From Dactylonectria macrodidyma (taxonomy: Eukaryota; Ascomycota; Sordariomycetes; Hypocreales; Nectriaceae): 64,000 nucleotides of DNA. Positions 31,855 to 43,549 of this stretch are shown here, in pieces; positions within the stretch are counted from its first letter, which is position 1, and each line of letters starts with the position of its first letter. The stretch covers positions 372,001-436,000 of the forward strand of contig JAGMUV010000017.1 of the NCBI GenBank assembly GCA_020744425.1. Direction: 5' to 3'. The translations under genes were made by a program, and so were the position numbers. The notes below the pieces were generated by a model that had not been told where the DNA came from, did no database searches, and saw nothing but the letters and a program-made list of their open reading frames with translations.

Positions 31855-32297
31855 TTAGGATGAAATAGCCCGTATCCAGCAAATATTCTGTCTGATCAAG
31901 CTGAAGCTGTAGCACGGGTTCAGCGCGATGAGCTTCTCCTCGAGCTGCGTGAAGTCCTGGACCGTCTTCACCTTCCTCTCGTGACGCTCCTTCTCGGCAA
32001 ACTGTTTGTCGAGGCCCCTCAAAACTCTGGCAAGATCCTGTGCCTGTTCTTCCTCGTCCTTCTCGGTGGGCCACGATCCTCCTGCGCTTTGGGGCTGGCT
32101 GATCAATGCTGCTAGGACCCGGTCCCTTCCGTCCCCGCTCCGGCTGCCGGCTCGGCCCCGCAGGAAGGGCACAGTCCTCCGCAGTATCCTCCGCCTCCCC
32201 GGCGACATAGCTGAGTGAAGCCAATGTCAGCTCCCGAGTTTGCTGCCTGCGAGAGCTCCCGTTCCGCTTCGCCTGTTCGTACTCGCTCCGAATGCAT
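31855..32297 (-). pseudogene. Coiled-coil gene fragment, frame disrupted
   Basis: On the minus strand one frame encodes a convincing charged helix (DLARVLRGLDKQFAEKERHE, then VKTVQDFTQLEEKLIALNP), but the matching upstream part reads best in a different frame starting near 32297, and the protein ends shortly after the helix. An overlapping 177-codon frame in the third register has no such features. I read this as a truncated, frameshifted remnant, though a small unrecognised intron is possible. Family unknown. Confidence 0.3.
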
Positions 32298-32385
32298 GAA
32301 AGTATTCTATTTTTGCGTCATTGTACTAGCAACTCACCCTTGAAGGAGCGGGCCGCCAATTAGCTAGTATCAAAGCATTCTGTAT

Positions 32386-32454
32386 CGTTACGCTGACTGA
32401 AGATCGAATGAAGGCCGATAAGAAAAACTTTGCCAAGATCAAAAACACGTACGA
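32386..32454 (+). repeat. 69-bp truncated copy of part of the M13 peptidase gene
   Basis: Matches 33597-33665 inside the M13 peptidase coding region with about five mismatches, ending in the shared TTTGCCAAGATCAAAAACAC. Its right edge abuts the 34-bp breakpoint repeat directly. Too short to encode anything. Confidence 0.8.
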
Positions 32455-32488
32455 GCCTGTGGCGTCGTCGACGTGTCCCTGCAGGTGG
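32455..32488 (+). repeat. 34-bp breakpoint repeat, copy B
   Basis: Same as the sequence at 21671-21704 except for T at 32465 and T at 32476, both C in copy A. Begins GCCTGTGGCGT and ends CCCTGCAGGTGG. Sits immediately after the duplicated M13 peptidase piece. Confidence 0.75.
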
Positions 32489-33249
32489 TATTGTATCTAT
32501 GGACTTAGTTTGGAACATTCGCCTTCAGTAGCCAGAACGATTTCACATTGACTAATGGGTTTCCTCCGCACGGTAGGCCTCGTCAGTCACTGAAAGCTGC
32601 AGCGCATAAAATTGCACTTTCGGGAGGCGAGGCTATGCACTGCCTTTATTTAAGCTTATGGCTTAAAAAAAATAGCAACCAAAGTCCTGTACACTCAAGT
32701 CCCCATCAGCATGCCGTGCGTTAATAGGTCCAGATGCGGTAAGCCTGATATCACCCTCCCTAGGCTCAGGCCAGATGCATGTTTCGATGCGGAGAGATCA
32801 CCCTCAAACGTAAGCGGCTGAGCCTCCACAGGATGCCTCCGGCAGCCGGAGTGGCACTCTGTCGGCATTGTAATTTGCCGTATCATGTTCTAGTGCCGTT
32901 GCGCAAACGGCTATGGGTGGTCGGGGACTTTGGAGTGCTCCGCCACTTGCATTTTGACAGTATGGCGAAGCTGTCAGCCTCAGATAGAGTGGTGCTTGGT
33001 AGGCACACAAAAGAACTTGAGAAACTATTGCTGTATTTGATGACCACAGTATATTCAGCGTCCTATTTTTAGTGCCCCGGTGAATTGCGGGAGGATATAA
33101 GAACAATCGCCCACTCGATGATGGTGGTGCTGAAGCAAGCTCAGAATCAGCAATCATCAAGCCTAACATTCAACAGCCTCATTCTACACTCGCTCTCCGC
33201 ATTCGCTACTAGGGTGCCATTTAGAGATTCCTGAAAAGGTTCAGTCGCT
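32489..33249. other. Promoter region of the M13 peptidase gene
   Basis: Open frames on both strands (97 and 121 codons near 32779-33169) overlap and show no recognisable domain. Nothing else seen. Confidence 0.35.
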
Positions 33250-35463
33250 ATGGCGCCATTCAACAATTATCACTCCGGATCGTCGGATCTTTGCTTGACG
33301 CCGGCATGCATCCACCTCGCGTCGGAAATTCTCTCCAATCTGGCCACAAACTATACGGAAATCGATCCTTGCACCGATTTCGATCAGCGTAAGTACCTTC
33401 TACTATAACTTACATCATACTAGACACTCTAACCGCTCGATATAGTCGCATGTGGCAATTGGGCTTCTCGCTACGCGATCCCTGCCGGCGAAACGTCGTA
33501 CGAAGTCCTCGTCGATGTGCAAGAGCGCGTCTACAACACCCTGAAGCAGATCCTCGAGGCGCCGTATCCTACCGGTTCTGAAGCAGGATGGATCACCGTT
33601 ACGCTGACTGAAGATCGTCTTAAGGCCGACAAGGAAAACTTTGCCAAGATCAAAAACACGTACGACGTCTGCATGGATTACGAAGCTCAAGAGGAACAGG
33701 GCCTCAAGTATCTGGTCAAGTTTGTCGAGACTGTCGCCGACGCTTTTCCTGCCGCGGCTCATTCTAACGGGACGGTATACGGGGCCCACGACTACTCGTC
33801 TGCCTTTGGCAAGACGCTGGCTCTATTTGAGGGCCTCGGCATTGAGACGACGCAAAAGATTAGCCAGACGCCGGATTTTCTCAACCCCGACGAAATGATC
33901 CTCTCTATTGCTGCACCCGAGGGAATTTATATCCCCAGCAGCGAAGAGGAGACGGAAGAGTTCGTTGATCTCGCCTCCACCCTCCTCGCTGCTGTGCACC
34001 CGGCCGACATCACCATCAACAAGGCCAACAAGCTCGTGAAGGCGGTACTGGAGTGGCAGGGCACCCTTTCAGGGCTCTTGGCGGTCGCCAGCGAGGAAGA
34101 GCCAGACTCTGATCCCAACGCACCACCGCCAAAAGTCCCTCTGTCGGAGATCCAGGCCCTCGCTCCGCAGCTCAACTACGAGTATGTGGTTGAGAAGCTA
34201 GCTCCTGAGGGCTACGAGGCCGAACAGGTCATCTTTTCGGGCAGTAGCTACTACAAAGGCCTCTCTCAGCTGATCGCCGAGACGTCGCCCGAGACCCTCC
34301 AAGCCTTCTTCATACTCAAGGCCGTCTCGTATCTCTCCCCGTACGTCGAGTCCGAGGCCACCAATGCGCTCAACGACTTCATCACAAAACTCAACGGTGG
34401 CGATGTTGAGAGCCCTCGACCGCGCTGGAGACAGTGTGTAGAGCTGATCACCAATGACGCGAGTGGCCTGACTTGGATCTTGTCACGCTTCTTTGTGGAC
34501 AAGCACTACACTCCGGAAGCCAAGGAACTGACGTCGGCGATTGTTGATACCCTCGAGGCTGCATTCCTTGAGCGTCTTGAGACAAGAGACTGGGCAACTG
34601 AAGCGGTTCAAGAAGCCTCTGCTGAAAAGGTTCGGGCTATTCTGAGCAAGATCGCACTGCCTACCAACCCAAACATCATTGACCCTTTTGTGCTCAACGA
34701 GTACTACTCTCTTGCCCAAATCACCAAGTCTCATGCCGCAAACGTCCTGTCCCTCGCCCATAACAACGTGAACAAGGGATGGGAGTCTCTTGGACGACCC
34801 GTTGATCACGGCGTGTTTGGGTCTTCCACTTTGACGACCAATGCCTTCTATTCACCCCAGTCCAACTCGATTGAGCTGGAAGCCGCGATTCAGCAGTTCC
34901 CCCTGTATGACGTCGATTTCCCGTCCTACATCCTTTTCGGGGGCATGGGCAGCGTTGTAGGCCACGAAATCACCCACGGCTTCGACAACACGGGCCGCCT
35001 CTTTGACCTCGATGGCAACCTGACGACCTGGTGGGACGAGAGCAGCATTGCGGCGTTCCAGGAAAAGGCTACGTGTTTCGTCGAGCAGTACAGCGCCTTC
35101 ACAGTCACGGGGCCCGACGGATCTGAGGTGCCCGTCGACGGCGAGAAGACGCTGGGCGAGAACATTGCCGATGCCGGCGGCGTCGTGTCGAGCTTCGCCG
35201 CGTGGAAGAAGTTCGAGGCCCAGCGCGGCGAGTCCAAGAGCTTGCCTGGCCTGCACATGTTTACCCACGAGCAGCTGTTCTTCCTCAAATGGGGCCAGTC
35301 ATGGTGCGAGAGCACCACGCCTGAAGATGCTGTCAATCAAGTTACGGGCGCCGATAACCACAGTCCCAATGCGGCGAGGATCAAGCTGACGCTGAGCAAC
35401 TCGGCCGAGTTTAAGAAGGCATATAACTGCCCTGTCAAGGAACCTGTGTGTGAACTTTGGTAG
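33250..35463 (+). CDS. M13 (neprilysin/ECE-type) zinc metallopeptidase
   Basis: Two exons, 33250-33388 and 33446-35463, giving 718 residues. The N-terminal block DPCTDFDQLACGNWA is the standard M13 start; the catalytic motif VVGHEITHGFDNTGRL places zinc ligands at His553 and His557 with catalytic Glu554, and LGENIADAGG supplies the third ligand Glu618 with Asp622. The protein ends in CPVKEPVCELW, the conserved M13 C-terminus, so it is complete. The family cleaves peptides and is usually a type II membrane or secreted protein. Here no signal peptide or membrane helix precedes the domain in the first 40 residues, so either an upstream exon was missed or the enzyme is cytosolic. A 69-bp piece of its 5' region is duplicated upstream. 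Confidence 0.92.
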
Positions 35464-36769
35464 ATGGACACTATGCAGTTGTTGTGCTGGAAGGTTTCAA
35501 TGTTGCTGGACGTCTCTCTTTTTGAACACAATTATTCTTCGCTTGTAAATATTTAGAAATGATCTTTCATCAACAATTCTCTCCCTTATTTTAGGCATCA
35601 TAATTTGCAAACGGACTCTCCTTATTCTTCTGTCCAGTCTGAATACAGTCCACCTATGTTGCATTTTGTGAATGCAGATGACCTTTTGCTCAATGTATAA
35701 ATAGAGATGGGATTGGACCGTTGTGATCTTGAACATCCATCTCATGGACCCTCATGAAACATGGCGTCACAAAATCTTAAAGTGACATCCTTGCTCAGAG
35801 TCAGCCCTTGTGCCCGTTTTCTACTTTCCCCACAATCGTCCATCTTCCCATGGCAATTGGCAATTGAGTCGTGTCTCCTCTCGCTTCCGTTGTGGTCTGA
35901 CGATCAACGGGCCTGGATGGGACTCTACCAGTGGAAATCGACGGTCAAGATTGGTCGAAGGTGTTGCAATAATTAAAAGGCTGCATCGCTTGTTTCCTAC
36001 CGCGGTGGCGAAGCATGTCTTGTCTTTGCTTGGCCGCGGGCTGTGTGGACTGATGGAACGCCCTGTCCAGGATCAGGTTGTGGGTACTCACTCAACAGCA
36101 GGGCAGATGATTGATGCCCAGGATTCAGTAGTGGGTCAGTAAGGCTTTTGATCAATTGCCATGGTGTGGGTTTGTCGCTGGATTTTGTCTCTCTTAAACC
36201 TCGCAGGATGCAAGCGTCTTCGTTTCAACCAGATGTGCCCACGGCTGACATTGCAATTTCGAACAGTTCGCCCATTTCAGCTTCGCCGAGTGAATCATCA
36301 GACTGTTTCCTCGGATGGATCATTCTGCTTGTTCCCTCTCATTTCCGGCTCCAGAGCGTCAACCAACACAAGGTGCAGCTACACCTTGAAGTGGGTCGAC
36401 TGTTGGTTCTAGGATCAACCCAAAACAATCCGCCTCATTACACGCCCAACCATGAGGCCCCTGCGTCTTCAGCTGGACATAACAGACGCACTGGCAATCC
36501 TTCCAGAATAATCCCTGTGAAAGGAAGCTGCCCTCGTATCGTTTCACCCATCATCCATGCACCGTCCGCCCCTCCATTTGGCTCAACGTCTCCAGTCCGA
36601 CGTAGATCGTATTTTCATCTCCTACATACCCTACCATTCTCCATCTGCCTTGTTCTGCCGTTCTTGCGTCTCCAGTTTCAAACTTCTGTCTATTCTGGGT
36701 TTCATGGCTAAGCGTTGGTGAATCCTCCACAACTCGCTCGTCTTTCGAGCGCCGTCCCCGAGGATCAAA
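35464..36769. other. Intergenic region upstream of the lectin-like gene
   Basis: A 187-codon open frame at 36148-36711 (+) has low-complexity Ser/Pro composition and no domain; it lies where the 5'-UTR and promoter of the lectin-like gene should be. No other feature seen. Confidence 0.4.
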
Positions 36770-38200
36770 ATGGCGAATTCCTCCATCCCTGGTCACACAT
36801 ACTCTGACTTGCCCGAGGTCTACCACGATAGGACGGCGAATCTACCCGAAGTCGTGCCCGTGGACGGGTCCTACAAGCACGCCGTCACCCCCGACACTTC
36901 AACATATCCAGAGGTTCGACACGCACCAAATGCCGACGGATCGGGCGAGAAATCCGAGCGGAGGGTATGCGGCTTGAAGCGAAAACTCTTTTTCATCCTG
37001 GTGGCCATCGCTGCAATCATCGTCATTGGTGCCGTTGTTGGTGGTGCTGTCGGAGCTACCGTCAACAAGGATTCCTCTACTTCCACCTCAGATCCGACAT
37101 CATCAACGGCTTCCTCGACAGCCACCGCGACCGGGAGTGAAGCATCAGCAACTTCTCAAGCCAGCTCAATACTGTCAAATTCCGGGATCGCAAGCGTCAA
37201 TTGGACCGACTCCGACAACTACAGCCATTACTACGTCTTCCACCAAAATCGAACCAACGACATTATCGCCTCTTTCTGGGACTCTCAAAACAAGACATGG
37301 GAGACGGGCAGCATTTCAGCGAGCCTAAGGAAGTCTGGCGTCACCTTGGACATCATCGAAGGAACGCCCATTACCGCGGTCGCATGGACGGATAGCGACA
37401 ACGATTGGAACATCCGACTCTATGTCCTACTGACGAGCAACTCGATCGCCGAATTGTATACATCCGACCCCACGAAAGATGGACAATGGTATCAGAACAG
37501 TCTCGGGTCACAAACAACCATCAACACGGCCTATGGATCCAACATTGCCGCCTGGCATCCGAATGATGGCAACAGCTCATGGCCTCCAACTGTGCTCATG
37601 TGGCAGGACGAAGACCAGAAGATTGTCTATTCGAGCAGCGACGACTGGACGTCAAAAACGGCCATGATCACTGCTACAAACTCCAGTGGCATTGCAATCA
37701 GCAGCATCGCAAGTGGTGGAGATACCTCAGAAGTTCGGTGGAGATTCTACTATGACAACTCCGGGATCATATCGGAAGGCATGCTATATGAGGACTTGTC
37801 GGGTTGGCTAACTCGTACGTAACCTTAAACCTCCTGTGAATGCTCTTGCTAACTTTCGATCGCAGATACCGGGCTTGGCAAAATGCCTTCGTCATCCTTG
37901 ACCAACTTCGCCGCTGTGTGCTTCGACCTGGTGTTAATGATAGTTGCCGATATCCATGACGAGGGCAATGTAGTAGCTCGTTGGTGGAATAAAACGGAGT
38001 GGTCTACTCCGACTCAGCCAACTTTCCACGATTTGCCAAGCGGGATGAACATTTCAGGCACATTTACGGGAATTTCAGGACATGCCGACAACAAGATGTA
38101 TGGCATTGTCGATTCAGAAATCCACGAGTGGTCGTTCAAGACGAAAACACCAATGAACTGGAAGTATTCAGGTCAAGTAAAGACCACGTTGGATGAGTGA
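36770..38200 (+). CDS. Membrane-anchored fucose-specific-lectin-like protein
   Basis: Two exons, 36770-37814 and 37866-38200, giving 459 residues. About 70 cytosolic residues are followed by a transmembrane helix (FFILVAIAAIIVIGAVVGGA), a Ser/Thr-rich stalk (about 100-145, probably O-glycosylated), and a beta-propeller-like region with repeats such as ASVNWTDSDNYSHYYVFHQN and AVAWTDSDNDWNIRLYVLLT, typical of the fungal fucose-specific lectin family. Topology is type II with the lectin domain outside or lumenal. Many fungal genomes carry such tail-plus-lectin proteins of unknown ligand. The binding residues cannot be confirmed by eye. The start ATG sits at a suitable distance from the previous stop and needs no upstream exon. 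Confidence 0.8.
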
Positions 38201-39056
38201 AGACCGGCATCCAGGTTGGATCTGTCAGCACTTCTTGTAAATAAACAAACACGCAAGTAAATAGTAATTTCTAAGATCAAGCCATCTGAGCCATGTTCAA
38301 TTTCTTCATTCACCTGGGATATTTTAATGTCATTTAATATCTTGTGTTTTGAGGTATTGGGATGATCCCATGAACGCGTGTCTGGTAAGCGATTTGGCGC
38401 GTTGGCTGCTATATCTAAAAGCCTACTTGAGCGAGCATATGTGCCGATTGCTTTTTTTACTATTGCCTCTCTTCAATCATGAAAATACACACGCCAAAAG
38501 GGGGGGGGGGAAGAGAAATCTAGGATGTACACAGCGTACTCAGATAATCATCTAGCTTACCCTCGAAGCATGGTGGAGGGAGGTCAAGTGACCTCAGAAT
38601 TTAAACGCCAATTAACGCGTCTAACTTTAGTCGTTTTACTACAGAGAACTCACATCCAAAACTATGTATATAAGTTGACACGCTCCTTTTCAGATTATTG
38701 TTTCTCTTCAATCAAGTAAATTCGGAAAAATGCACTGGATAATGGCCTTCCTAGATCAGTTGACGTCATTGTCAATCTGACATCTCGTGTTCCCACTTTA
38801 ACTCGTACAGGGTAGGTGAGCGACGCGTCGACACGTCGCCGTCAGCTCAGCCACGCTTTCTAGTCTAATACCGTATCAAAGTAGACCCGAACCCGCGTTG
38901 TTTATCGAGCCGGTCAATCAAGCCAAGGAATGAGGAAAAGTGACCCGCAAAGACAAAATGTCCAGCGACCGAGGACACTCCCATCGCCAGTAGAGCACCA
39001 ATCAGCGTCTGCAAACGTGTCACTGAGTCTCAAGATAGTCGCAGTAGGTGCCGAAG
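38201..39056. other. Intergenic region
   Basis: Carries the 3' flank of the lectin-like gene and the promoter of the Zn2Cys6 regulator gene. An 11-bp G run lies at 38500-38510. No gene recognised. Confidence 0.4.
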
Positions 39057-41079
39057 ATGGCGTCCAAAGAGGCCAGGACTTCGTTGAGCTCGAATTCGCG
39101 GTCTGTACGGACATGCACCGAATGTAAGCAGGCAAAGGTACAACCTCAACGGCCCGCGTCGTAGCAGCAACGTGCTAATGTTCGTTTCACCTAGCTCCGC
39201 TGTGATTCCAAAGTCAACTTTCCAAACCCTTGCTCAAGATGTTCAACGCGACAGTTATTTTGCACCGTGGACGCGGCATTCCAGAGGACGCCGGCCAGGA
39301 GGTAAGACGGGCCTTGCTCAGATTTTCTTGACCGTCCTGACTCGCGGCTGCAGACGCTTCGAGGCTATGAGCAGAGAGATCCAAGAGCTGCGTAGCCAGA
39401 GAGAAGGTGAGAATGCAACCTCGACAAGCCCAGAGGTTGGCGGTAGCACCGGCTACTTGTCCGAACCAACCCCGGGTTCAACAACCGACGACGACTTTGA
39501 ACTGAATGAAGCGACCGTCATGTTGAAGGAGGTACTGGTGGAGTCCCACCTAGCTGTAGATGCGTTCAAGATGTATGTTTGCCCAGCAAGCGAAGCAAAC
39601 CCACGCTCACCTTCATCAGCTTTGCCGAATTGTTCCGTCCGCAGCTTCCGATCCTTGAACCTATTTTGCTACGCGAGATATATCTCTCGCAGCCGTTCCT
39701 ATTCTGGACTATTGTCATCGTGGTCTCCTCACATCTAACCGAGGGCCCACATGTGGACTTACACCATCGCCTCCGTGAACCCTACATGACGTTACTCAGG
39801 GAAGAGATCTTAACAGCACCGCTGCCTCTGCACAAGATTCAAGCTCTCTTGTTCCTCTGTGCTTGGCCGCTTCCCATCGCATCTCAAGTTTCGGACCCGA
39901 GTTGGCTGTATTGCGGGATTGCGATGCAGGCCGCGAGATACATGGGGCTTGACAGGGAGCAACCTCTTCCCTCTATTCGCAGCATGGGTGTATTACCGGG
40001 GACTAGCCGGGCTAGGATAAACACGTGGCTTGGGTGTTTCTACGTGGGGACTTCGTACGTGTCTTAAGAATGGCAGATTCCGTCGGCTTGTTGTACTGAC
40101 TGATCCTAGGCTGAGCCTTCACTTGGGCCTCCAACCACCGATAGACTCTGACATAGACTTCACGGCCATCCACAACTTTCTAACACAAAAGACGCTTCCG
40201 TTTGAGATTGCTACACATGTCAGAATCCAACTAGTCGTGGCGAGGTTTACCAATCTCCTACTTCAAAACAACGACACTGTGGGCTCGTCGATGATTCGAC
40301 TCATCAACAGCGAACTCGACGCTCTCAAGTCGGCATTCCCGGAAAGGGAGACTGGAGGTCTCAAGATCGAATTCAGCATATTAGTGACGAAGCTCTACTT
40401 TTACTCTCTGCTAATTGCCAAATCACCACCGGCTAGCTCGTCCCGCGATGTTTTGCTGCAAACGGGACTCGTGGCGGCGTTGAGGATCATCCGTATCTCA
40501 ACTACGCCGTCTAGAACCGCCCCGAGACTTGGAGACCGTGAACTACCCTTGGTACAGCGAGACAGATCAATGACTAAGACGTACTACCGTGGCCTTGCGT
40601 TTGCAACAATCTTCCTGCTCATATTCTTCTACCTCAACGCCTCGGCAACTCGCGAGGAACAGGAGTCAGCAGGATCTCACATCTCATTGGCTCAGGGCAT
40701 ATTTAAAAAATGTTCGATTGATCCGCTCGATGAATATTCTAGAACAGCGAAATTGTTTGAGATTCTAGCACGCCTCCCGCCAGGCAGCTCCGACCCGACG
40801 AAGCTACGATTCACACATCGCATGGGTCTTTCTGTGCTCTTGCACGCAACGAGAATCGCCGATGAAGCTCGAGGTCGGCCTGCAGAGACGCTGGAAGCCG
40901 GTAGCGTAAACGAACCGGTAGCGACGTATCAAAGCCAGCCGCAAGACCAAGAGCTACCGCAAGACATGCTTTACAGCATGGATCAAACCAACTCTGATGC
41001 AGAGTTCCTTAAGGGGTTCTGGGATGAGTCGTTTATGAGCATTTTCAACCTTGATGCGATGTATGTTCCAGAACAATAG
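39057..41079 (+). CDS. Zn2Cys6 fungal transcription factor
   Basis: Five exons: 39057-39137, 39195-39301, 39354-39572, 39620-40054, 40110-41079, giving 603 residues. The zinc cluster is split by the first intron: TCTECKQAK in exon 1 and LRCDSKVNFPNPCSRCSTRQ in exon 2, with Cys20, 23, 30, 40, 43 and 50 (C-x2-C-x6-C-x9-C-x2-C-x6-C). A short linker helix (RRFEAMSREIQEL) follows, then the fungal-specific middle homology region from about 150 on (FAELFRPQLPILEPILLREI, INTWLGCFYVGTSLSLHLGL). It should be a nuclear DNA-binding regulator recognising CGG-type half sites. Its targets are unknown; the adjacent convergent AtuA-like gene is one candidate. Exon 1 is short and easily missed. Confidence 0.87.
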
Positions 41080-41292
41080 GGATTACATGTGGAGTGCGGT
41101 TGCTCGTGTGGTGGGCTCTGATGATACCAATGTCCTTTTCGAATAGAGGCGCAAAACGATGTTTTCGGTCACATAGAAACAGACTGGGATACTCATGTAC
41201 CTTATTAATGCTGTAGGCCTTCTAAGCCAATAAAGGCTTTGATTTTGTACTCACAAATAACACATCTGGTCAAGATTCCAGCGACTCCATAC

Positions 41293-43549
41293 CTAAAACG
41301 ACTTGTGACCGAACAACATGTACTTGGCGATTGCCATCGAACTGATACCACATATCGCTGCTGCATAGAGGAGCTTCTGCCATGTCTGCTTGAGCGCGAC
41401 CCTTCCAATCGATGGAACGACGGCCTCTGGCAGCTTCAGTGTGGCGAGTCCAATATGCTGCTGCGACCCATGGACATCATTCTCCATGAATCCTCCCGCT
41501 GAGGTTCGCTTACCAGCCCGGACCCGCGGAATCGTCACCTTGAAGGCAAGGGCAGGCTCGAAGAAGCCCATCCACACGATATCCTCTTTGGGTATGCCCA
41601 AGGCTCTGGCCACATTATCGGGAGAAAGCAGGTTGGAATTCTTTACAGAAGCAAAGATTGTCTCGGAGGTGAAGATGACGTCGATGGTGATGTCGAATGG
41701 ACCTGCGTTCTTGGACCGGAGGACTCGTGCAAGATCAGAAAGTGTACGTGGGGACCCGGATCTAACTTTGACTGCGGTTTCCACCACGTCGATAGCTTCA
41801 CTGTTGCTGGGCTTCTGCAGCGTTTTCTGCAGGCGAGCGATTTCTGCACCGAATTTCTTGGTGTAAGCTCGGGGCTGGCCATTCCCGATGACGGAAACAC
41901 TGGCATGAAGAAGTTGGCCGTCGGTATTATGAGACCCTAGGATGAGACGCTCCTCTCCGGGCTCGAGATCCATTAGATGGTAGATGGAGAATTTGGCAGC
42001 TGGCCCCAAGCCGATTTCCATAAAGCCTCCGATTCCGAAGCCGAAGTTTCCTGCTGTTGCTTTCATTCCTGGATACGGCCCATGCTGTAGAGATGGTCAG
42101 CTCAATGGTGAACGGAGGAATACTTTGGCTGGTACTTACAATCATGGCAACTCTCGCCTTGGCAGCCAGGCTTGTCGCTAGGATCTGCGTCTGCGCAATC
42201 ACCTCGCATATTATAAAGAGCTCCCCAGGCCCCGCGTCGGTACTTTGTCCCTTCCCGTAAACGTGGAAATCGAGGTCCCATGTACCAGCGGCATCTGGGT
42301 ACTGCTCCTTCACGTATGCCTTGACTCGCGGGAGCAAATCGTCAATCTCGCCAATAAGGATGTCTGTACTTCGGTGTCAGAAAATATGCTTTACCTCAGC
42401 GAATCTGTTAGGGAATGATAGTCCTACGGTCTCTGATACTACCCATGAACATGGAACGATATCCCGTGACACGAGCTGCCTCAAGTTTGAACTGATGGGG
42501 TAGCCCCTGGGACTTTGAAGACCGATATTGCGATCCACTGACTCGGACAGTACGTCCGTCTTTTAGCTGCTCGTATTTGGTATTTTCGAGGTGAAGTGCC
42601 CCACCAGGCCCTTTCAGTACGTCTGGTCTCGCATTCTCATACAGCGCGTGAGCAGCTACCGAGAAAGGCGTGCAGCGAGACCCAGGCGCCATCGGTCTGA
42701 TATCGAAAAGCCCGGATGGATATACAGTAGCAACTGCGCCGGGAGATTTTGGAGTTGAGCACTGCCCGCCGCATTCCATAATCTTCCCCATGTGTAAGAA
42801 CCCTCCATATCGAGCTTGTATGTCTGTAGAGCTGATGTTTGCGTACTGGCGCTTTAGCTGAAAGGACGCAAATGCTGCAAAGGGAGCAGGGTCGTATGCT
42901 CGACCTCCAATGATGACGTTGAAGTCCGGATGCGTTTCCATTGCGTCGATAAAGGGTTCAGGGCCGATCTGAGCAACGACTCGGGGGGAATCCTCCACAT
43001 CGCTGGGAGTTATTGGAGGAACGTTGGGTCCGCAGCCCTGGACTCGACCAGATCGAAGCCGTTTTAGAATGGTTTCTTTCTTGATGTCGGAAAAGATGGA
43101 GATTGCTTTGATGCAGTAGTCTCTGATGCTACGGTTAGCTGGAGATGGATGCGGATGTGTTTGACGTCCTACTTGTTGTCTTCCTCGGCTGCAATCTCTG
43201 TAATGATTTCGCCCATAAGCTTAACATGCTCACCAGTCCCATCTCCACCGGCAGAGCCAAATATTAGGGGGACGCGAAAGGTATGGACGAGCTTCATCAT
43301 CTTTGTGAGATCCTTCATGTATGCGGCCCTGGGGCAAGTGGTGGTTCCAAGAGCTAGCTTCTCAGGGCCGCTATCAGTAGAACCTGAGTCCAGGATAATG
43401 GCAGTTGGGATACCGCTAGGTACGAGTCTGGCCAGCTCGTGGGCAGTGAGAACATCGTCGAACCCGTAGCCGAGCATGCCAACGGGCGCCACGATGTGGC
43501 AGATGGGCCCGGAGGCCATCTTGCTTCGTTGCGTGGTAGTGCTGGCCAT
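41293..43549 (-). CDS. AtuA-family protein fused to DUF4387, with C-terminal membrane helix
   Basis: Four exons on the minus strand: 43549-43173, 43122-42428, 42363-42140, 42084-41293, giving 695 residues. Residues about 15-500 match the acyclic terpene utilisation AtuA family (DUF1446): GMLGYGFDDVL, FGSAGGDGTGEHV, NVIIGGRAYDPAPFAAFASF and MGKIMECGGQCSTPKSPGA. The C-terminal part (FDITIDVIFTSETIFASVKN, NVARALGIPKEDIVWMGFFE) matches DUF4387, which in bacteria is often a separate small partner. A final hydrophobic segment (LLYAAAICGISSMAIAKYML) may anchor it. AtuA takes part in bacterial citronellol/geraniol catabolism; the fungal reaction is not established. Divergent from the MFS sugar transporter. 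Confidence 0.87.

Noticed and set aside
31691..32224. A 177-codon minus-strand frame as an intact protein
   Set aside because: The coiled-coil signal is in a different register of the same DNA; this frame has no protein-like pattern of its own.
36148..36711. A 187-codon open frame as a separate gene
   Set aside because: Low-complexity Ser/Pro composition, no domain, and it sits in the leader of the lectin-like gene.
38500..38510. Eleven-base G run as a quadruplex or regulatory element
   Set aside because: A single homopolymer run without further G tracts; more likely a simple repeat or sequencing-sensitive site.
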